Assembly: GCA_024998705.1 (NCBI GenBank) | Contig: JACOEF010000455.1 | Location: 1-7,387 of the forward strand | Direction of reading: 5' to 3' | Length of the DNA stretch: 7,387 bases | DNA from: Nitrospira sp. | GTDB taxonomy: Bacteria > Nitrospirota > Nitrospiria > Nitrospirales > Nitrospiraceae | Shown here: one piece after another, positions 1-7,216 of the stretch | Position numbering within the stretch: position 1 is the first letter of the stretch | Layout: each line of letters starts with the position of its first letter | Translations under genes and position numbers: made by a program | Notes under the pieces: generated by a model | The model's database searches: none | The model's input: only the letters and a program-made list of their open reading frames with translations | Told to the model about the DNA's origin: nothing

Positions 1-2
1 AA

Positions 3-314
3 ATCGGCACCGACATCATCCAAGGCACAGTCGGAGAGGGAGAACACTTTCTCTCTTTAAATGATGTGACCACTCGCGGCCTATGCGTCAGCAAATTGGG
101 GAAGGTCATAACGGATCACGGAGGACGACTGGCAGGCATGATGGTCTTTGCCAGACGAGACAGCGGGCAATTCCCCTTGATGGACGAACTCACGGCACGC
201 TTTCCCTTTTATGTCAGCGTGGACCTGGACATGCCGCAGTGGGACGCGTCCGAGTGTCACTCATGCAAGGCGCAGAAACCCTTATTGTCATGGCGGGATC
301 TTCCGGCACTCTGA
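3..314 (+). CDS. Orotate phosphoribosyltransferase-like protein, C-terminal part (5' truncated)
   Basis: The reading frame is open from base 3 to a TGA at 312-314; the start lies before the window, so only about 103 residues are visible. The segment FLSLNDVTTRG sits where phosphoribosyltransferases have a beta strand followed by the PRPP-binding loop (typically VDDVxTTG), and the preceding GTVGEGE fits the lead-in to that strand. The following stretch, with VITDHGG and MMVFARRD, resembles the helix and strand after the loop in orotate phosphoribosyltransferase-like proteins. Near the end a CHSC pair (CxxC) may be a small metal site, inferred only. The family transfers ribose phosphate from PRPP to a base, but the substrate cannot be told from this fragment. 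The gene ends 28 bases before the E1 alpha gene with no terminator visible. Its function looks unrelated to the operon that follows. The family call is moderately secure; exact identity is not. Confidence 0.6.
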   Translation: MGTDIIQGTVGEGEHFLSLNDVTTRGLCVSKLGKVITDHGGRLAGMMVFARRDSGQFPLMDELTARFPFYVSVDLDMPQWDASECHSCKAQKPLLSWRDLPAL

Positions 315-320
315 GTACTT

Positions 321-339
321 GACCACCTGACAGGAGGTC
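321..339 (+). promoter_or_regulatory. Strong SD of E1 alpha inside a small inverted repeat
   Basis: AGGAGGT at 332-338 is a near-perfect SD placed 4 bases before the ATG at 343 and fixes that start. The same bases form the 3' arm of a short hairpin: GACCACCT (321-328) against AGGAGGTC (332-339), 7 of 8 positions paired with one A-A mismatch and a 3-base loop. If it forms, it would cover the SD. The stem is short and interrupted, so a regulatory role is speculative; the SD itself is clear. Confidence 0.5.
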
Positions 340-342
340 ATC

Positions 343-1344
343 ATGGACATTGCGGTCATTGCCAATGAAATCAAACGCGGCGACCTCCTTGAAATGTACT
401 ACTACCTCCGGTTGACGAGAAGCCTGGAAGACCGGATCAGCGCACTCTACCGGCAGGGCCGCATCGTCGGCGGCGTCTATACGAGTCATGGGATGGAGGC
501 GATCGCCGTCGGTTATGCTTCGGCACTGATGCCGGATGATGTCATCGCGCCGTTTCATCGCGATATGGGCGCGTTTCTCATTCGCGGCTTTTCTCCCGGA
601 GAAATCATCGCCCAGTACCTCGGCAAGCAGGGAGGCCCGACCAAAGGAAAAGACGGCAATGTGCATATGGGCGATTTGAAACGCGGGATGATCGGATTCG
701 TCAGCCATCTGGCCGACAACATGCCGGTTGCAGCCGGCGCGGCGTTGGCCTTCAAGATCAGAGGAGAGTCTCGCATAGCTGTTGCCGGAACCGGTGACGG
801 AGGAACGAGTCGAGGCGACTTTCATGAAGCCATGAACTTCGCGGCGGTGCGCAAACTCCCGGTCGTGTTTTTCTGCACCAACAATCAATACGCCTATTCC
901 ACGCCGGTGCGGTATCAAATGGCGATTACCGATGTCGTGGAGCGGGCGAAAGCCTATGGCATGCCGGGCGAGATCGTGGACGGCAACGATGTCGCGGCCG
1001 TCTACCTCGCCTCGAAACGAGCCGTGGCAAAAGCCCGGGCCGGCGAAGGCCCGACTTTTCTCGAATTTAAAACCATGCGGATGCATGGCCACTCGGAACA
1101 TGACGGCGCCAAATACGTCCCGCGCGAATTGCTGGAGGAATGGAAAACCAAAGATCCCATCTTGAGGGCCGAACGTCTCGTGACGCAGTTAGGATATGGC
1201 GACGAATCGTATTTTCATGAGGTGGGAGAACGAGCCAAGAAAGAGGTCGACGCAGGGACGGAGTTCGCAGAACAGAGCCCCTTGCCGGAAGGGCGGGAAA
1301 CGCTGGTGGGAGTGTTCGCCACGGAAGACGAGGTGTACCCATGA
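343..1344 (+). CDS. 2-oxo acid dehydrogenase E1 component, alpha subunit (thiamine diphosphate-dependent)
   Basis: This is the alpha subunit of the cytosolic E1 enzyme that decarboxylates a 2-oxo acid on thiamine diphosphate (ThDP) and passes the acyl group to lipoyl-E2. It has 333 residues, a normal length for the family. The ThDP-Mg motif is complete: GDG at 151-153, then Asn180-Asn181 at the family spacing. FHRDMG (71-76) matches the usual YRxxG region, and HGHS (248-251) lies in the loop that carries phosphorylation sites in eukaryotic homologues. That loop reads SEHDGAKYVP rather than the usual form ending in Tyr-Arg. The segment around SHLADNMPVAAGAAL (121-135) resembles branched-chain enzymes more than classical pyruvate dehydrogenase, but E1 alpha alone does not settle the substrate. 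The start is set by the SD at 332-338. Its TGA overlaps the ATG of E1 beta by 4 bases, as expected for a heterotetramer pair. Family very sure; substrate open between pyruvate and branched-chain keto acids. Confidence 0.9.
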   Translation: MDIAVIANEIKRGDLLEMYYYLRLTRSLEDRISALYRQGRIVGGVYTSHGMEAIAVGYASALMPDDVIAPFHRDMGAFLIRGFSPGEIIAQYLGKQGGPTKGKDGNVHMGDLKRGMIGFVSHLADNMPVAAGAALAFKIRGESRIAVAGTGDGGTSRGDFHEAMNFAAVRKLPVVFFCTNNQYAYSTPVRYQMAITDVVERAKAYGMPGEIVDGNDVAAVYLASKRAVAKARAGEGPTFLEFKTMRMHGHSEHDGAKYVPRELLEEWKTKDPILRAERLVTQLGYGDESYFHEVGERAKKEVDAGTEFAEQSPLPEGRETLVGVFATEDEVYP

Positions 1345-2333
1345 CGACAGCAACGCTCACTCAGGAGGTCAGCTACGTAGACGCGATTTCGCAGGCCCTG
1401 GATGAAGAAATGAACCGAGACGAGCGCGTCTTTCTGATGGGCGAAGACATCGGCGCCTACGGCGGGGCTTTCCAGGTCACGGAAGGGTTCCTCAAAAAAT
1501 ATGGCGAGTGGCGCGTGCTGGATACGCCGCTCTCCGAATCCGGCTTTGTGGGCGCGGCCATCGGCGCAGCCATGATGGGCTTGCGACCGGTCGTCGAGAT
1601 GCAGTTTGCGGACTTCATTTCCTGCGCCTTCGATCAAATCGTCGAAGTCGCCGCCAAGAATCACTACCGCTGGGGTGCGGCAGTCCCGTTGGTCATTCGA
1701 GCCCCGTTCGGCGGCGGCGTGCACGGAGGCCCATTTCACTCCGAATGTCCCGAGGGCTGGTTCTTCCATTCACCCGGCCTCAAGATCGTCGCGCCCTCCA
1801 CTCCCTACGACGCGAAAGGACTGTTGAAGGCGGCGATCCGCGACCCCAATCCGGTTCTCTATTTTGAACACAAGTTTCTCTATCGCCGGATCAAAGCGGC
1901 CTTGCCTCAGGAGGAGTACATCATTCCTCTCGGAAAGGCAGAAGTGAAACGAGCCGGCCGCGACGTCTCGGTGATCACGTACGGCGCGATGGTCCATCTG
2001 GCCCTGGAGGCAGCCGATCTGTTGAACAAAGAGGGGATCGACCTGGAAGTGGTGGACCTTCGCACATTGATCCCGCTCGACAAGGACACGATATACGAGT
2101 CGGTGCGCAAAACCAGCAAGGTCATCCTTCTGCACGAAGACAACAAAACCGGCGGGATCGGGGCCGAAATATCCGCACTGCTGGCGGAAGACTGTTTTGA
2201 CTCTCTGGACGGGCCGATTCTCCGCATCGCCCCGCCGGACACGCCGGTACCGTTCAGCACACCGCTGGAAGAATTCTTTCTGCCCAAAGTGAGCGACATC
2301 GTCGCGGGAGCAAAGAAGTTGGCATCGTATTGA
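1341..2333 (+). CDS. 2-oxo acid dehydrogenase E1 component, beta subunit (branched-chain-like)
   Basis: This 330-residue partner of E1 alpha supplies the pyrimidine-binding transketolase fold (about 9-185) and the C-terminal transketolase domain (about 200-325). MGEDIGAYGG (33-42) and TPLSESGFVGAAIG (62-75) are family hallmarks; Glu66 corresponds to the glutamate that activates the ThDP aminopyrimidine ring. Several segments look more like branched-chain keto acid dehydrogenase E1 beta than pyruvate dehydrogenase: HSECPEGWFFHSPGLK (133-148), LYFEHKFLYR (173-182, compare FEPKxLYR), and the conserved end APPDTPVPFSTPLEEFFLP (297-315). The gene starts in an ATGA overlap with E1 alpha, with GAGGT at 1330-1334 as SD. 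It is followed after 23 bases by E2. Family certain; the branched-chain preference is inferred from remembered family motifs and from the downstream acyl-CoA genes. Confidence 0.9.
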   Translation: MTTATLTQEVSYVDAISQALDEEMNRDERVFLMGEDIGAYGGAFQVTEGFLKKYGEWRVLDTPLSESGFVGAAIGAAMMGLRPVVEMQFADFISCAFDQIVEVAAKNHYRWGAAVPLVIRAPFGGGVHGGPFHSECPEGWFFHSPGLKIVAPSTPYDAKGLLKAAIRDPNPVLYFEHKFLYRRIKAALPQEEYIIPLGKAEVKRAGRDVSVITYGAMVHLALEAADLLNKEGIDLEVVDLRTLIPLDKDTIYESVRKTSKVILLHEDNKTGGIGAEISALLAEDCFDSLDGPILRIAPPDTPVPFSTPLEEFFLPKVSDIVAGAKKLASY

Positions 2334-2346
2334 GGGGAGCCTAACC

Positions 2347-2352
2347 GGAGGT
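2347..2352 (+). promoter_or_regulatory. SD that fixes the GTG start of E2
   Basis: GGAGGT lies 4 bases before GTG at 2357. The next in-frame ATG (2375) would remove the first residues of the conserved lipoyl-domain strand, so the GTG is preferred. Confidence 0.7.
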
Positions 2353-2356
2353 TGAC

Positions 2357-3514
2357 GTGTCGACCGACATTGTGATGCCACAACTCGGTGAAAGCATCGC
2401 GGAAGGGACCGTCGTCAAATGGCTGATTCCTCAAGGCGGCTCTGTCGAAAAGGATCAGCCCCTTCTGGAAGTGGAAACCGAAAAGGTCGCCCTCGAAATC
2501 CCCTCTCCTGCGACCGGGTTCCTCACCGAAATACTCGTGCCGGAAGGAACAACCGTTCCGGTGGGAACGATGTTGGCCAGGCTCGATACTCAGCCGGCAT
2601 CCGGCGTCGTGAATCGTGTCGGGGGCGTGACGGTCCGGCCGATGGAGGCAGGGCCGGGCGAGCGTCACTACTCCCCCGCCGTGCGACAACTGGCGAAGGA
2701 ACATGGCCTGGATCTCTCCGCGATCACAGGAACCGGCGAGGGCGGGAGAGTCACGAAGCACGACCTGCTGGAGGTGATCGGCAAGCGTGAATCGACCGGC
2801 CGCTCGCAGGAGGCGTCAACCACAACGCTATCCCCGCCCCCCGCCTCAACGCATGAAGAGACCGTACCTCTCTCTCAGATGCGAAAGACCATCGCCGAAC
2901 GTATGGTCCAGAGCCGTCACACGGCGGCCCATGTGGCGACATTTTTCGAAGCGGACTTCACCGGCATTGCGAGATTCCGCGAAGGCCGCACACTCACGTA
3001 TCTGCCGTTCGTAATCAGCGCGGTCACTCGCGCCATCACAGCCCATCCGCTTCTGAATTCCTCCTGGCGGGAGCAGGGACTCGTAATCAAACACGACATG
3101 CATATCGGCATCGCGGTGGCACTTGACGACGGCCTTCTGGTTCCCGTCGTCCGGCATGCCGATCGCAAAGGACTAGACCAGATTGCCCATGAAATAACAG
3201 ACCTGGCCGAACGGGCGAGGAACAAGCGATTAAAACCCGAAGAAGTTCAGGACGGAACCTTCACCATCACCAACCACGGCGGCTTCGGCAGTCTGTTCAG
3301 CACCCCGATCATCAATCAACCGCAAACCGCCATCCTCGGAGTGGGATCCGTGCAGAAACGCGCCGTGGTCGTCAACGATGCCATCGCCATCCGTCCCATG
3401 TGTTACTTGAGCCTCTCGTTCGACCATCGAGTGATCGATGGCGCCACGGCCGACCGCTTCATGGCTACGGTCAAACAATATCTGGAAGAGAACGACTGGG
3501 AGAAACGGTTGTGA
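2357..3514 (+). CDS. 2-oxo acid dehydrogenase E2 component (dihydrolipoyl acyltransferase)
   Basis: This E2 core moves the acyl group from E1 through its lipoyl arm to coenzyme A. It has 385 residues and one lipoyl domain (about 2-77), with ETEKVALEI placing the lipoylated lysine at Lys43. A linker leads to the peripheral subunit-binding domain (about 104-141; HYSPAVRQLAKEHGLDL), which docks E1 or E3. A second Ser/Thr/Pro-rich linker (about 143-168) precedes the catalytic domain (169-385). The active-site motif SFDHRVIDG (354-362) contains His357 and Asp361, and the STPIINQPQTAILGVG region (315-330) is typical. One lipoyl domain is usual for branched-chain and oxoglutarate E2s and for some pyruvate E2s, so it does not fix the substrate. 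The start is GTG with a good SD. The stop overlaps the GTG start of the thiolase, tying the complex to the acyl-CoA genes. No E3 gene follows, so a shared dihydrolipoamide dehydrogenase is presumably encoded elsewhere. Confidence 0.92.
   Translation: MSTDIVMPQLGESIAEGTVVKWLIPQGGSVEKDQPLLEVETEKVALEIPSPATGFLTEILVPEGTTVPVGTMLARLDTQPASGVVNRVGGVTVRPMEAGPGERHYSPAVRQLAKEHGLDLSAITGTGEGGRVTKHDLLEVIGKRESTGRSQEASTTTLSPPPASTHEETVPLSQMRKTIAERMVQSRHTAAHVATFFEADFTGIARFREGRTLTYLPFVISAVTRAITAHPLLNSSWREQGLVIKHDMHIGIAVALDDGLLVPVVRHADRKGLDQIAHEITDLAERARNKRLKPEEVQDGTFTITNHGGFGSLFSTPIINQPQTAILGVGSVQKRAVVVNDAIAIRPMCYLSLSFDHRVIDGATADRFMATVKQYLEENDWEKRL
3498..3503 (+). promoter_or_regulatory. SD supporting the GTG start of the thiolase
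   Basis: GGGAGA inside the end of the E2 gene stands 7 bases before GTG at 3511. The reading frame is open further upstream (to about 3400), but the residues encoded there are out-of-frame E2 sequence, and thiolase homology starts directly after this GTG. Confidence 0.6.
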
Positions 3515-4695
3515 ACGCCAGACACCATGCCGTCATCGTCAGCGCAGCCCGACCCCCGATGGGTAGCTTCAACGGAAGCTACAGCCCAGTCCCGGCCACC
3601 AAGCTCGGAAGTCTCGCCATCGCCGAAGCCGTGAAACGCATCCAACGGCCGGGTGAGCGGATCGACGGCGTCCTGATGGGATGTGTGCTCGGCGCGGGAC
3701 TAGGCCAGGCGCCGGCCAGACAAGCGGCCATCGGCGCTGGGCTGCCCCATTCCGTCGGTGCCGTGACGGTCAATAAGGTCTGCGGCTCCAGTCTTCAAAC
3801 CGTGATCATGGCGACAAGAGCCATCGCGCTGGGCGAAGCGAACATCATGGTGGCCGGCGGGATGGAAAACATGACACGGGCCCCATTTCTGCTGGAGAAG
3901 GCCAGACAAGGATATCGATTGGGGCACGGCGAGCTGACCGACAGTTTAATCAAAGACGGACTGTGGGACGTTTATAACCAGTTTCACATGGGGAATGCGG
4001 GAGAATTGTGCGCCGCCAAGTATCAATTATCGAGACAGGACGTTGACGACTTCGCCCTGGAAAGTTACAGCCGGGCCAGGGACGCGATTGCCCGCGGGGC
4101 CTTCAAGAAAGAGATCGTTCCGGTTGAAGTGCCCCAGAAAAAGGGAGCGTCACTCATCGTATCCGACGACGAGGAGCCAAATCGGGTGGATCTGAGCAAG
4201 CTCCGACAGCTCAACGCAGTGTTTCAGAACGATGGCGTCCTGACGGTGGGCAATTCCCCCTCCTGCAACGATGGAGCGGCAGCATTGGTCATCATGGCTG
4301 AAGAGGAAGCTGTCCGTCTTGGCCTCGTGCCGATGGCCCGTATCGTAGGGTATGCCGGTGCGGCGCTGGCACCGGAATGGTTCACGATTGCGCCGATCGA
4401 CGCGATCAGGAGGCTGCTCAAAGACGTAGGTCTGTCGGTCAACGACATCGACCTGTTCGAGATCAACGAAGCGTTTTCGGCCGTCTCGCTGGCGATCAAT
4501 CGTGAACTCGGCCTCGATCCCAAGAAGGTCAACGTCAACGGCGGTGCGGTAGCCCTGGGTCATCCCATCGGCGCCACCGGCGCCAGGATTCTGACGACGC
4601 TGCTGTATGCCATGGAGGAGCGCGACGCTCGGCGCGGGCTGGCTGCCCTCTGCATTGGAGGCGGAGAAGCGCTCGCCCTCCTCGTGGAGCGCTGA
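3511..4695 (+). CDS. Thiolase family acetyl-CoA C-acyltransferase
   Basis: A full-length 394-residue thiolase that cleaves a 3-oxoacyl-CoA with CoA (or condenses two acyl-CoAs) in the cytosol. The nucleophilic cysteine is Cys91 in NKVCGSSLQ. Further catalytic elements are NEAF (319-322), His351 in [10 protein letters not shown] (350-359) and Cys381 in CIGGG (381-385). The N-terminal motif is ARPPMGSF rather than the common ARTPxGSF, and the C-terminal motif is CIGGGEA rather than CIGGGxG. All catalytic residues are still present, so it should be active. The start is GTG in a GTGA overlap with the E2 stop; it is followed after 13 bases by the hydroxyacyl-CoA dehydrogenase. In this operon the likely substrate is acetoacetyl-CoA, giving two acetyl-CoA. 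2-Methylacetoacetyl-CoA from isoleucine breakdown is an alternative that would give acetyl- plus propionyl-CoA. Family certain, chain specificity inferred. Confidence 0.92.
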   Translation: MNARHHAVIVSAARPPMGSFNGSYSPVPATKLGSLAIAEAVKRIQRPGERIDGVLMGCVLGAGLGQAPARQAAIGAGLPHSVGAVTVNKVCGSSLQTVIMATRAIALGEANIMVAGGMENMTRAPFLLEKARQGYRLGHGELTDSLIKDGLWDVYNQFHMGNAGELCAAKYQLSRQDVDDFALESYSRARDAIARGAFKKEIVPVEVPQKKGASLIVSDDEEPNRVDLSKLRQLNAVFQNDGVLTVGNSPSCNDGAAALVIMAEEEAVRLGLVPMARIVGYAGAALAPEWFTIAPIDAIRRLLKDVGLSVNDIDLFEINEAFSAVSLAINRELGLDPKKVNVNGGAVALGHPIGATGARILTTLLYAMEERDARRGLAALCIGGGEALALLVER

Positions 4696-4708
4696 ACCAG
4701 GAACGACT

Positions 4709-5590
4709 ATGACGATCGACGATATCAAAACCATCGGCGTCATCGGCGCGGGACAGATGGGGCGTGGCATCACGCAGGTGTTGGCAACCGCGGGATGGAA
4801 TGTCCTCCTCATAGATGCGACAGAAGAGGCACTGGAAGACGCCATCAAGAAAATCTGGCAGGGGGTCACGAAAGCGGTTGAAAAGGGAGCGTTGCGGGGA
4901 GATCAGGCCGGATCGGCCATGGCGATGATTTATCCAATGAAGCACATGCAACGTTTACGAGAGGCGCAAGTGGTGATCGAAGCCATACCGGAAGATCCGG
5001 TCATGAAGCGGGCGCTGTTCGCCCAACTGGGGCAAATCTGCGAACCATCAACCCTGCTGGCCAGCAATACGTCCTCGATTTCAATCGCGAGCCTTGGCAT
5101 GGCCTCGGGTCGTCCGGATCGCGTGGTCGGCATTCATTTCATGCACCCTGTCCCGGTCATGCGATTGGTCGAAGTGGTGCGAGCCATCGAGACCTCCGAA
5201 CATACGGTGCAACTGGCCCTGGAACTCGTCCGTCGCGCAGGGAAAACCGCCGTGCTGTGCAAGGATTCACCCGGCTTCATCGTCAATCGGGTACTCATTC
5301 CCATGATTAACGAGGCCGTCTTTGCATTGGAGGAGGGCGTGGCATCTGCCGAAGCGATCGACCTAGCGATGGTGGAAGGGACCAACCATCCCGTGGGTCC
5401 CCTGGCCTTGGCCGATCGCATCGGTCTGGATACGGTACTCGCTATTTGCGAGGTGCTGCATCAAGACCTGGGTGATCCGAAATTTCGCCCCTGCCCCCTG
5501 CTGCGCAAGTATGTCGAAGCCGGTTGGCTGGGGAGAAAGAGCGGACATGGATTCTATGTGTATGGAGACCAGACGGCGCATGTGAGCTGA
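4709..5590 (+). CDS. 3-hydroxyacyl-CoA dehydrogenase (3-hydroxybutyryl-CoA dehydrogenase type)
   Basis: This single-function 293-residue enzyme oxidises 3-hydroxyacyl-CoA to 3-oxoacyl-CoA with NAD(P), or runs in reverse. The Rossmann domain opens with [10 protein letters not shown] (11-20), containing GxGxxG. EAIPED (91-96), SNTSS (119-123), the catalytic His143 in GIHF, its partner Glu155 in LVEVV, and Asn193 in DSPGFIVNR (187-195) match the family active site. The C-terminal domain carries [17 protein letters not shown] (226-242) and ends with the usual [11 protein letters not shown] (275-285). One position differs from what I recall as typical: HFMHPVPVM, where HF(F/M)NPVP is normal. The frame is open well upstream, inside the thiolase, but homology begins at [10 protein letters not shown], so ATG 4709 with AGGAA at 4699-4703 is the start. 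The gene lies between thiolase and mutase and supplies the step before the thiolase. Family sure; acyl-chain range inferred as short. Confidence 0.92.
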   Translation: MTIDDIKTIGVIGAGQMGRGITQVLATAGWNVLLIDATEEALEDAIKKIWQGVTKAVEKGALRGDQAGSAMAMIYPMKHMQRLREAQVVIEAIPEDPVMKRALFAQLGQICEPSTLLASNTSSISIASLGMASGRPDRVVGIHFMHPVPVMRLVEVVRAIETSEHTVQLALELVRRAGKTAVLCKDSPGFIVNRVLIPMINEAVFALEEGVASAEAIDLAMVEGTNHPVGPLALADRIGLDTVLAICEVLHQDLGDPKFRPCPLLRKYVEAGWLGRKSGHGFYVYGDQTAHVS

Positions 5591-5607
5591 CGTTTGCATT
5601 CTTTCCT

Positions 5608-5612
5608 GGAGG
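5608..5612 (+). promoter_or_regulatory. SD that fixes the mutase start
   Basis: GGAGG lies 8 bases before ATG 5621. A TTG at 5594 is in frame but upstream of this SD and adds nine residues (MHSFLEGRV) with no family similarity, so ATG 5621 is chosen. Confidence 0.75.
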
Positions 5613-5620
5613 GCCGCGTC

Positions 5621-7216
5621 ATGAACGAGCGGAAATCTCACTTCTCTTCCCTCTCCGGATTAGACATCGAACGAGTCTACGGCCCAGACCATCTCAAGGG
5701 GTGGAACGTCGAGCAGGATCTCGGCCAACCGGGCGCATTCCCCTACACCCGAGGCATCTACCCAAACATGTATCGAGGCCGCTTCTGGACCATGCGGCAA
5801 TTCGCCGGGTTCGGTTCCGCGGACGATATGAATCGGCGCTTTAAGTATCTCCTGGCACAGGGACAGACCGGCCTCAGCGTTGCCTTTGACCTGCCGACGC
5901 TCATGGGCCTGGATGCCGAAGATCCGATGGCACGGGGTGAAGTGGGCTACTGCGGCGTGGCGATCTCCTCACTGGCCGACATGGAACGACTATTCGATGG
6001 AATTCCCCTGGATCAGGTCACCACCTCCATGACGATCAACGGACCGGCGGCCGTGCTCTTTGCCATGTATCTGGCCCTGGCCGAAAAACGAGGCATCCCG
6101 TTCGAGCGGCTCGGCGGCACGATACAGAACGATATTCTGAAAGAATATATCGCGCAAAAGGAGTGGCTCTTCCCGCCCGAACCACACCTCGCGGTCATCG
6201 TCGATACGATCGCCTACTGTGCGACCCATCTTCCCAAGTGGCACCCAATCAGCATCAGCGGCTACCACATCCGGGAAGCAGGCTCGACAGCCGTTCAAGA
6301 ACTCGCGTTCACACTGTACGACGGACTCACCTATGTGGAGGCGGCCGTGAAATCCGGCCTCGACGTGGATGTATTCGCCCCGCAGCTCTCCTTCTTTTTC
6401 AACGTGCACAATGACTTCTTCGAAGAGATTGCCAAGTTCCGCGCCGCCCGACGCTTGTGGGCGCGTGAAATGGAGCAGCGTTACCACCCGAAAAATCCCC
6501 GCTCCCTCCAACTCCGCTGCCACGCCCAGACGGCCGGCTGCTCATTGACCGCCCAACAGCCGATGAACAACGTGGTGCGGACCACGTTGCAGGCGCTGGC
6601 CGCCGTGCTCGGCGGGACACAATCGCTCCACACCAACTCAATGGATGAAACCCTGGCGCTGCCCACGGAAGAAGCCGTGACGCTGGCCTTGCGGACACAA
6701 CAGCTTATCGCCGCCGAGAGTGAAATCGTGCACTGCGTCGATCCGTTGGGCGGCTCCTACTTCGTCGAATCGCTGACGAACCGACTGGAAGAGGGAGCGC
6801 GAAACTATTTCCGAAAACTGGATGAGATGGGTGGAATGGTGGCGGCCATAGAACGCGGTTTTCCGCAGCGGGAAATCCTGGATGCCTCGCAACGGTATCA
6901 GAAAGAGATTGAACAGAACGAGCGGACTATCGTCGGCGTCACCGATCACGTGGAACAGGAAGAACGTTCTATCCCCATTTTGAAGATCGGACCGGAAGTG
7001 GAACAGGAACAAGTCGCGCGCCTCTCCGATCTCAGAAAATCGCGTGATCCCTTCAAGATGGCCGGCTCATTAGAGGAGGTGCAGGAAACGGCCGCCTGTC
7101 ACCAGAACCTCATGCCGGCTCTGATTGAAGCCGTGAAAGCGAAGGCGACGTTGGGAGAAATCTGCGCCGCGTTGAAGGAAGTGTATGGAACCTATCGCGA
7201 GCCGGTGGTGTTATGA
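5621..7216 (+). CDS. icmA: B12-dependent acyl-CoA mutase large subunit, probable isobutyryl-CoA mutase (IcmA-like)
   Basis: A 531-residue catalytic subunit of the methylmalonyl-CoA mutase superfamily, which uses adenosylcobalamin for a radical carbon-skeleton rearrangement. The whole protein is the substrate-binding (alpha/beta)8 barrel domain; there is no C-terminal B12-binding domain with a DxHxxG motif, so a separate small subunit is needed. Conserved parts include [18 protein letters not shown] (47-64), [10 protein letters not shown] (84-93), [11 protein letters not shown] (166-176), SISGYH with His216 (211-216) and [13 protein letters not shown] (331-343). Against Propionibacterium MutB a constant offset of 28 holds: Gln169 = Gln197, His216 = His244. 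But Phe61 stands at Tyr89 and Gln179 at Arg207. Published work gives Tyr/Arg for methylmalonyl-CoA mutase and Phe/Gln for isobutyryl-CoA mutase; 2-hydroxyisobutyryl-CoA mutase has Ile at the first site. Interconversion of isobutyryl-CoA and n-butyryl-CoA is therefore the best call. Automated annotation would probably say methylmalonyl-CoA mutase. Pivalyl/isovaleryl-CoA activity is a less likely alternative. Confidence 0.85.
   Translation: MNERKSHFSSLSGLDIERVYGPDHLKGWNVEQDLGQPGAFPYTRGIYPNMYRGRFWTMRQFAGFGSADDMNRRFKYLLAQGQTGLSVAFDLPTLMGLDAEDPMARGEVGYCGVAISSLADMERLFDGIPLDQVTTSMTINGPAAVLFAMYLALAEKRGIPFERLGGTIQNDILKEYIAQKEWLFPPEPHLAVIVDTIAYCATHLPKWHPISISGYHIREAGSTAVQELAFTLYDGLTYVEAAVKSGLDVDVFAPQLSFFFNVHNDFFEEIAKFRAARRLWAREMEQRYHPKNPRSLQLRCHAQTAGCSLTAQQPMNNVVRTTLQALAAVLGGTQSLHTNSMDETLALPTEEAVTLALRTQQLIAAESEIVHCVDPLGGSYFVESLTNRLEEGARNYFRKLDEMGGMVAAIERGFPQREILDASQRYQKEIEQNERTIVGVTDHVEQEERSIPILKIGPEVEQEQVARLSDLRKSRDPFKMAGSLEEVQETAACHQNLMPALIEAVKAKATLGEICAALKEVYGTYREPVVL

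Noticed and set aside
319..324. TTGACC as a -35 promoter box before E1 alpha
   Set aside because: A -10 box at normal spacing would fall on the E1 alpha start codon, where no TATAAT-like sequence is present.
214..1101. Long minus-strand open frame (295 codons) opposite E1 alpha
   Set aside because: It is the shadow of a GC-rich gene with strong homology on the plus strand; its translation shows no recognisable domain, and no SD or context supports it. The same applies to the minus-strand frame at 1907-2761.
3400..3510. N-terminal extension of the thiolase reading frame inside E2
   Set aside because: The extra residues are out-of-frame E2 coding sequence, and thiolase similarity starts right after GTG 3511.
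4355..4375. Perfect 7-bp inverted repeat CCGGTGC / GCACCGG with a 7-base loop
   Set aside because: It lies inside the thiolase coding sequence, has no T-run after it, and such repeats arise by chance in GC-rich codons; not a terminator.
4607..4708. Upstream extension of the hydroxyacyl-CoA dehydrogenase frame inside the thiolase gene
   Set aside because: The Rossmann domain begins just after ATG 4709, which has its own SD; the upstream part overlaps conserved thiolase codons.
5621..7216. Mutase as a standard methylmalonyl-CoA mutase in propionate metabolism
   Set aside because: Both carboxylate-binding residues are replaced (Phe61, Gln179), and no epimerase or propionyl-CoA carboxylase gene is nearby.
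5621..7216. Mutase as 2-hydroxyisobutyryl-CoA mutase
   Set aside because: That enzyme has Ile at the position of Phe61; Phe fits isobutyryl-CoA mutase better, although both share Gln at the second site.
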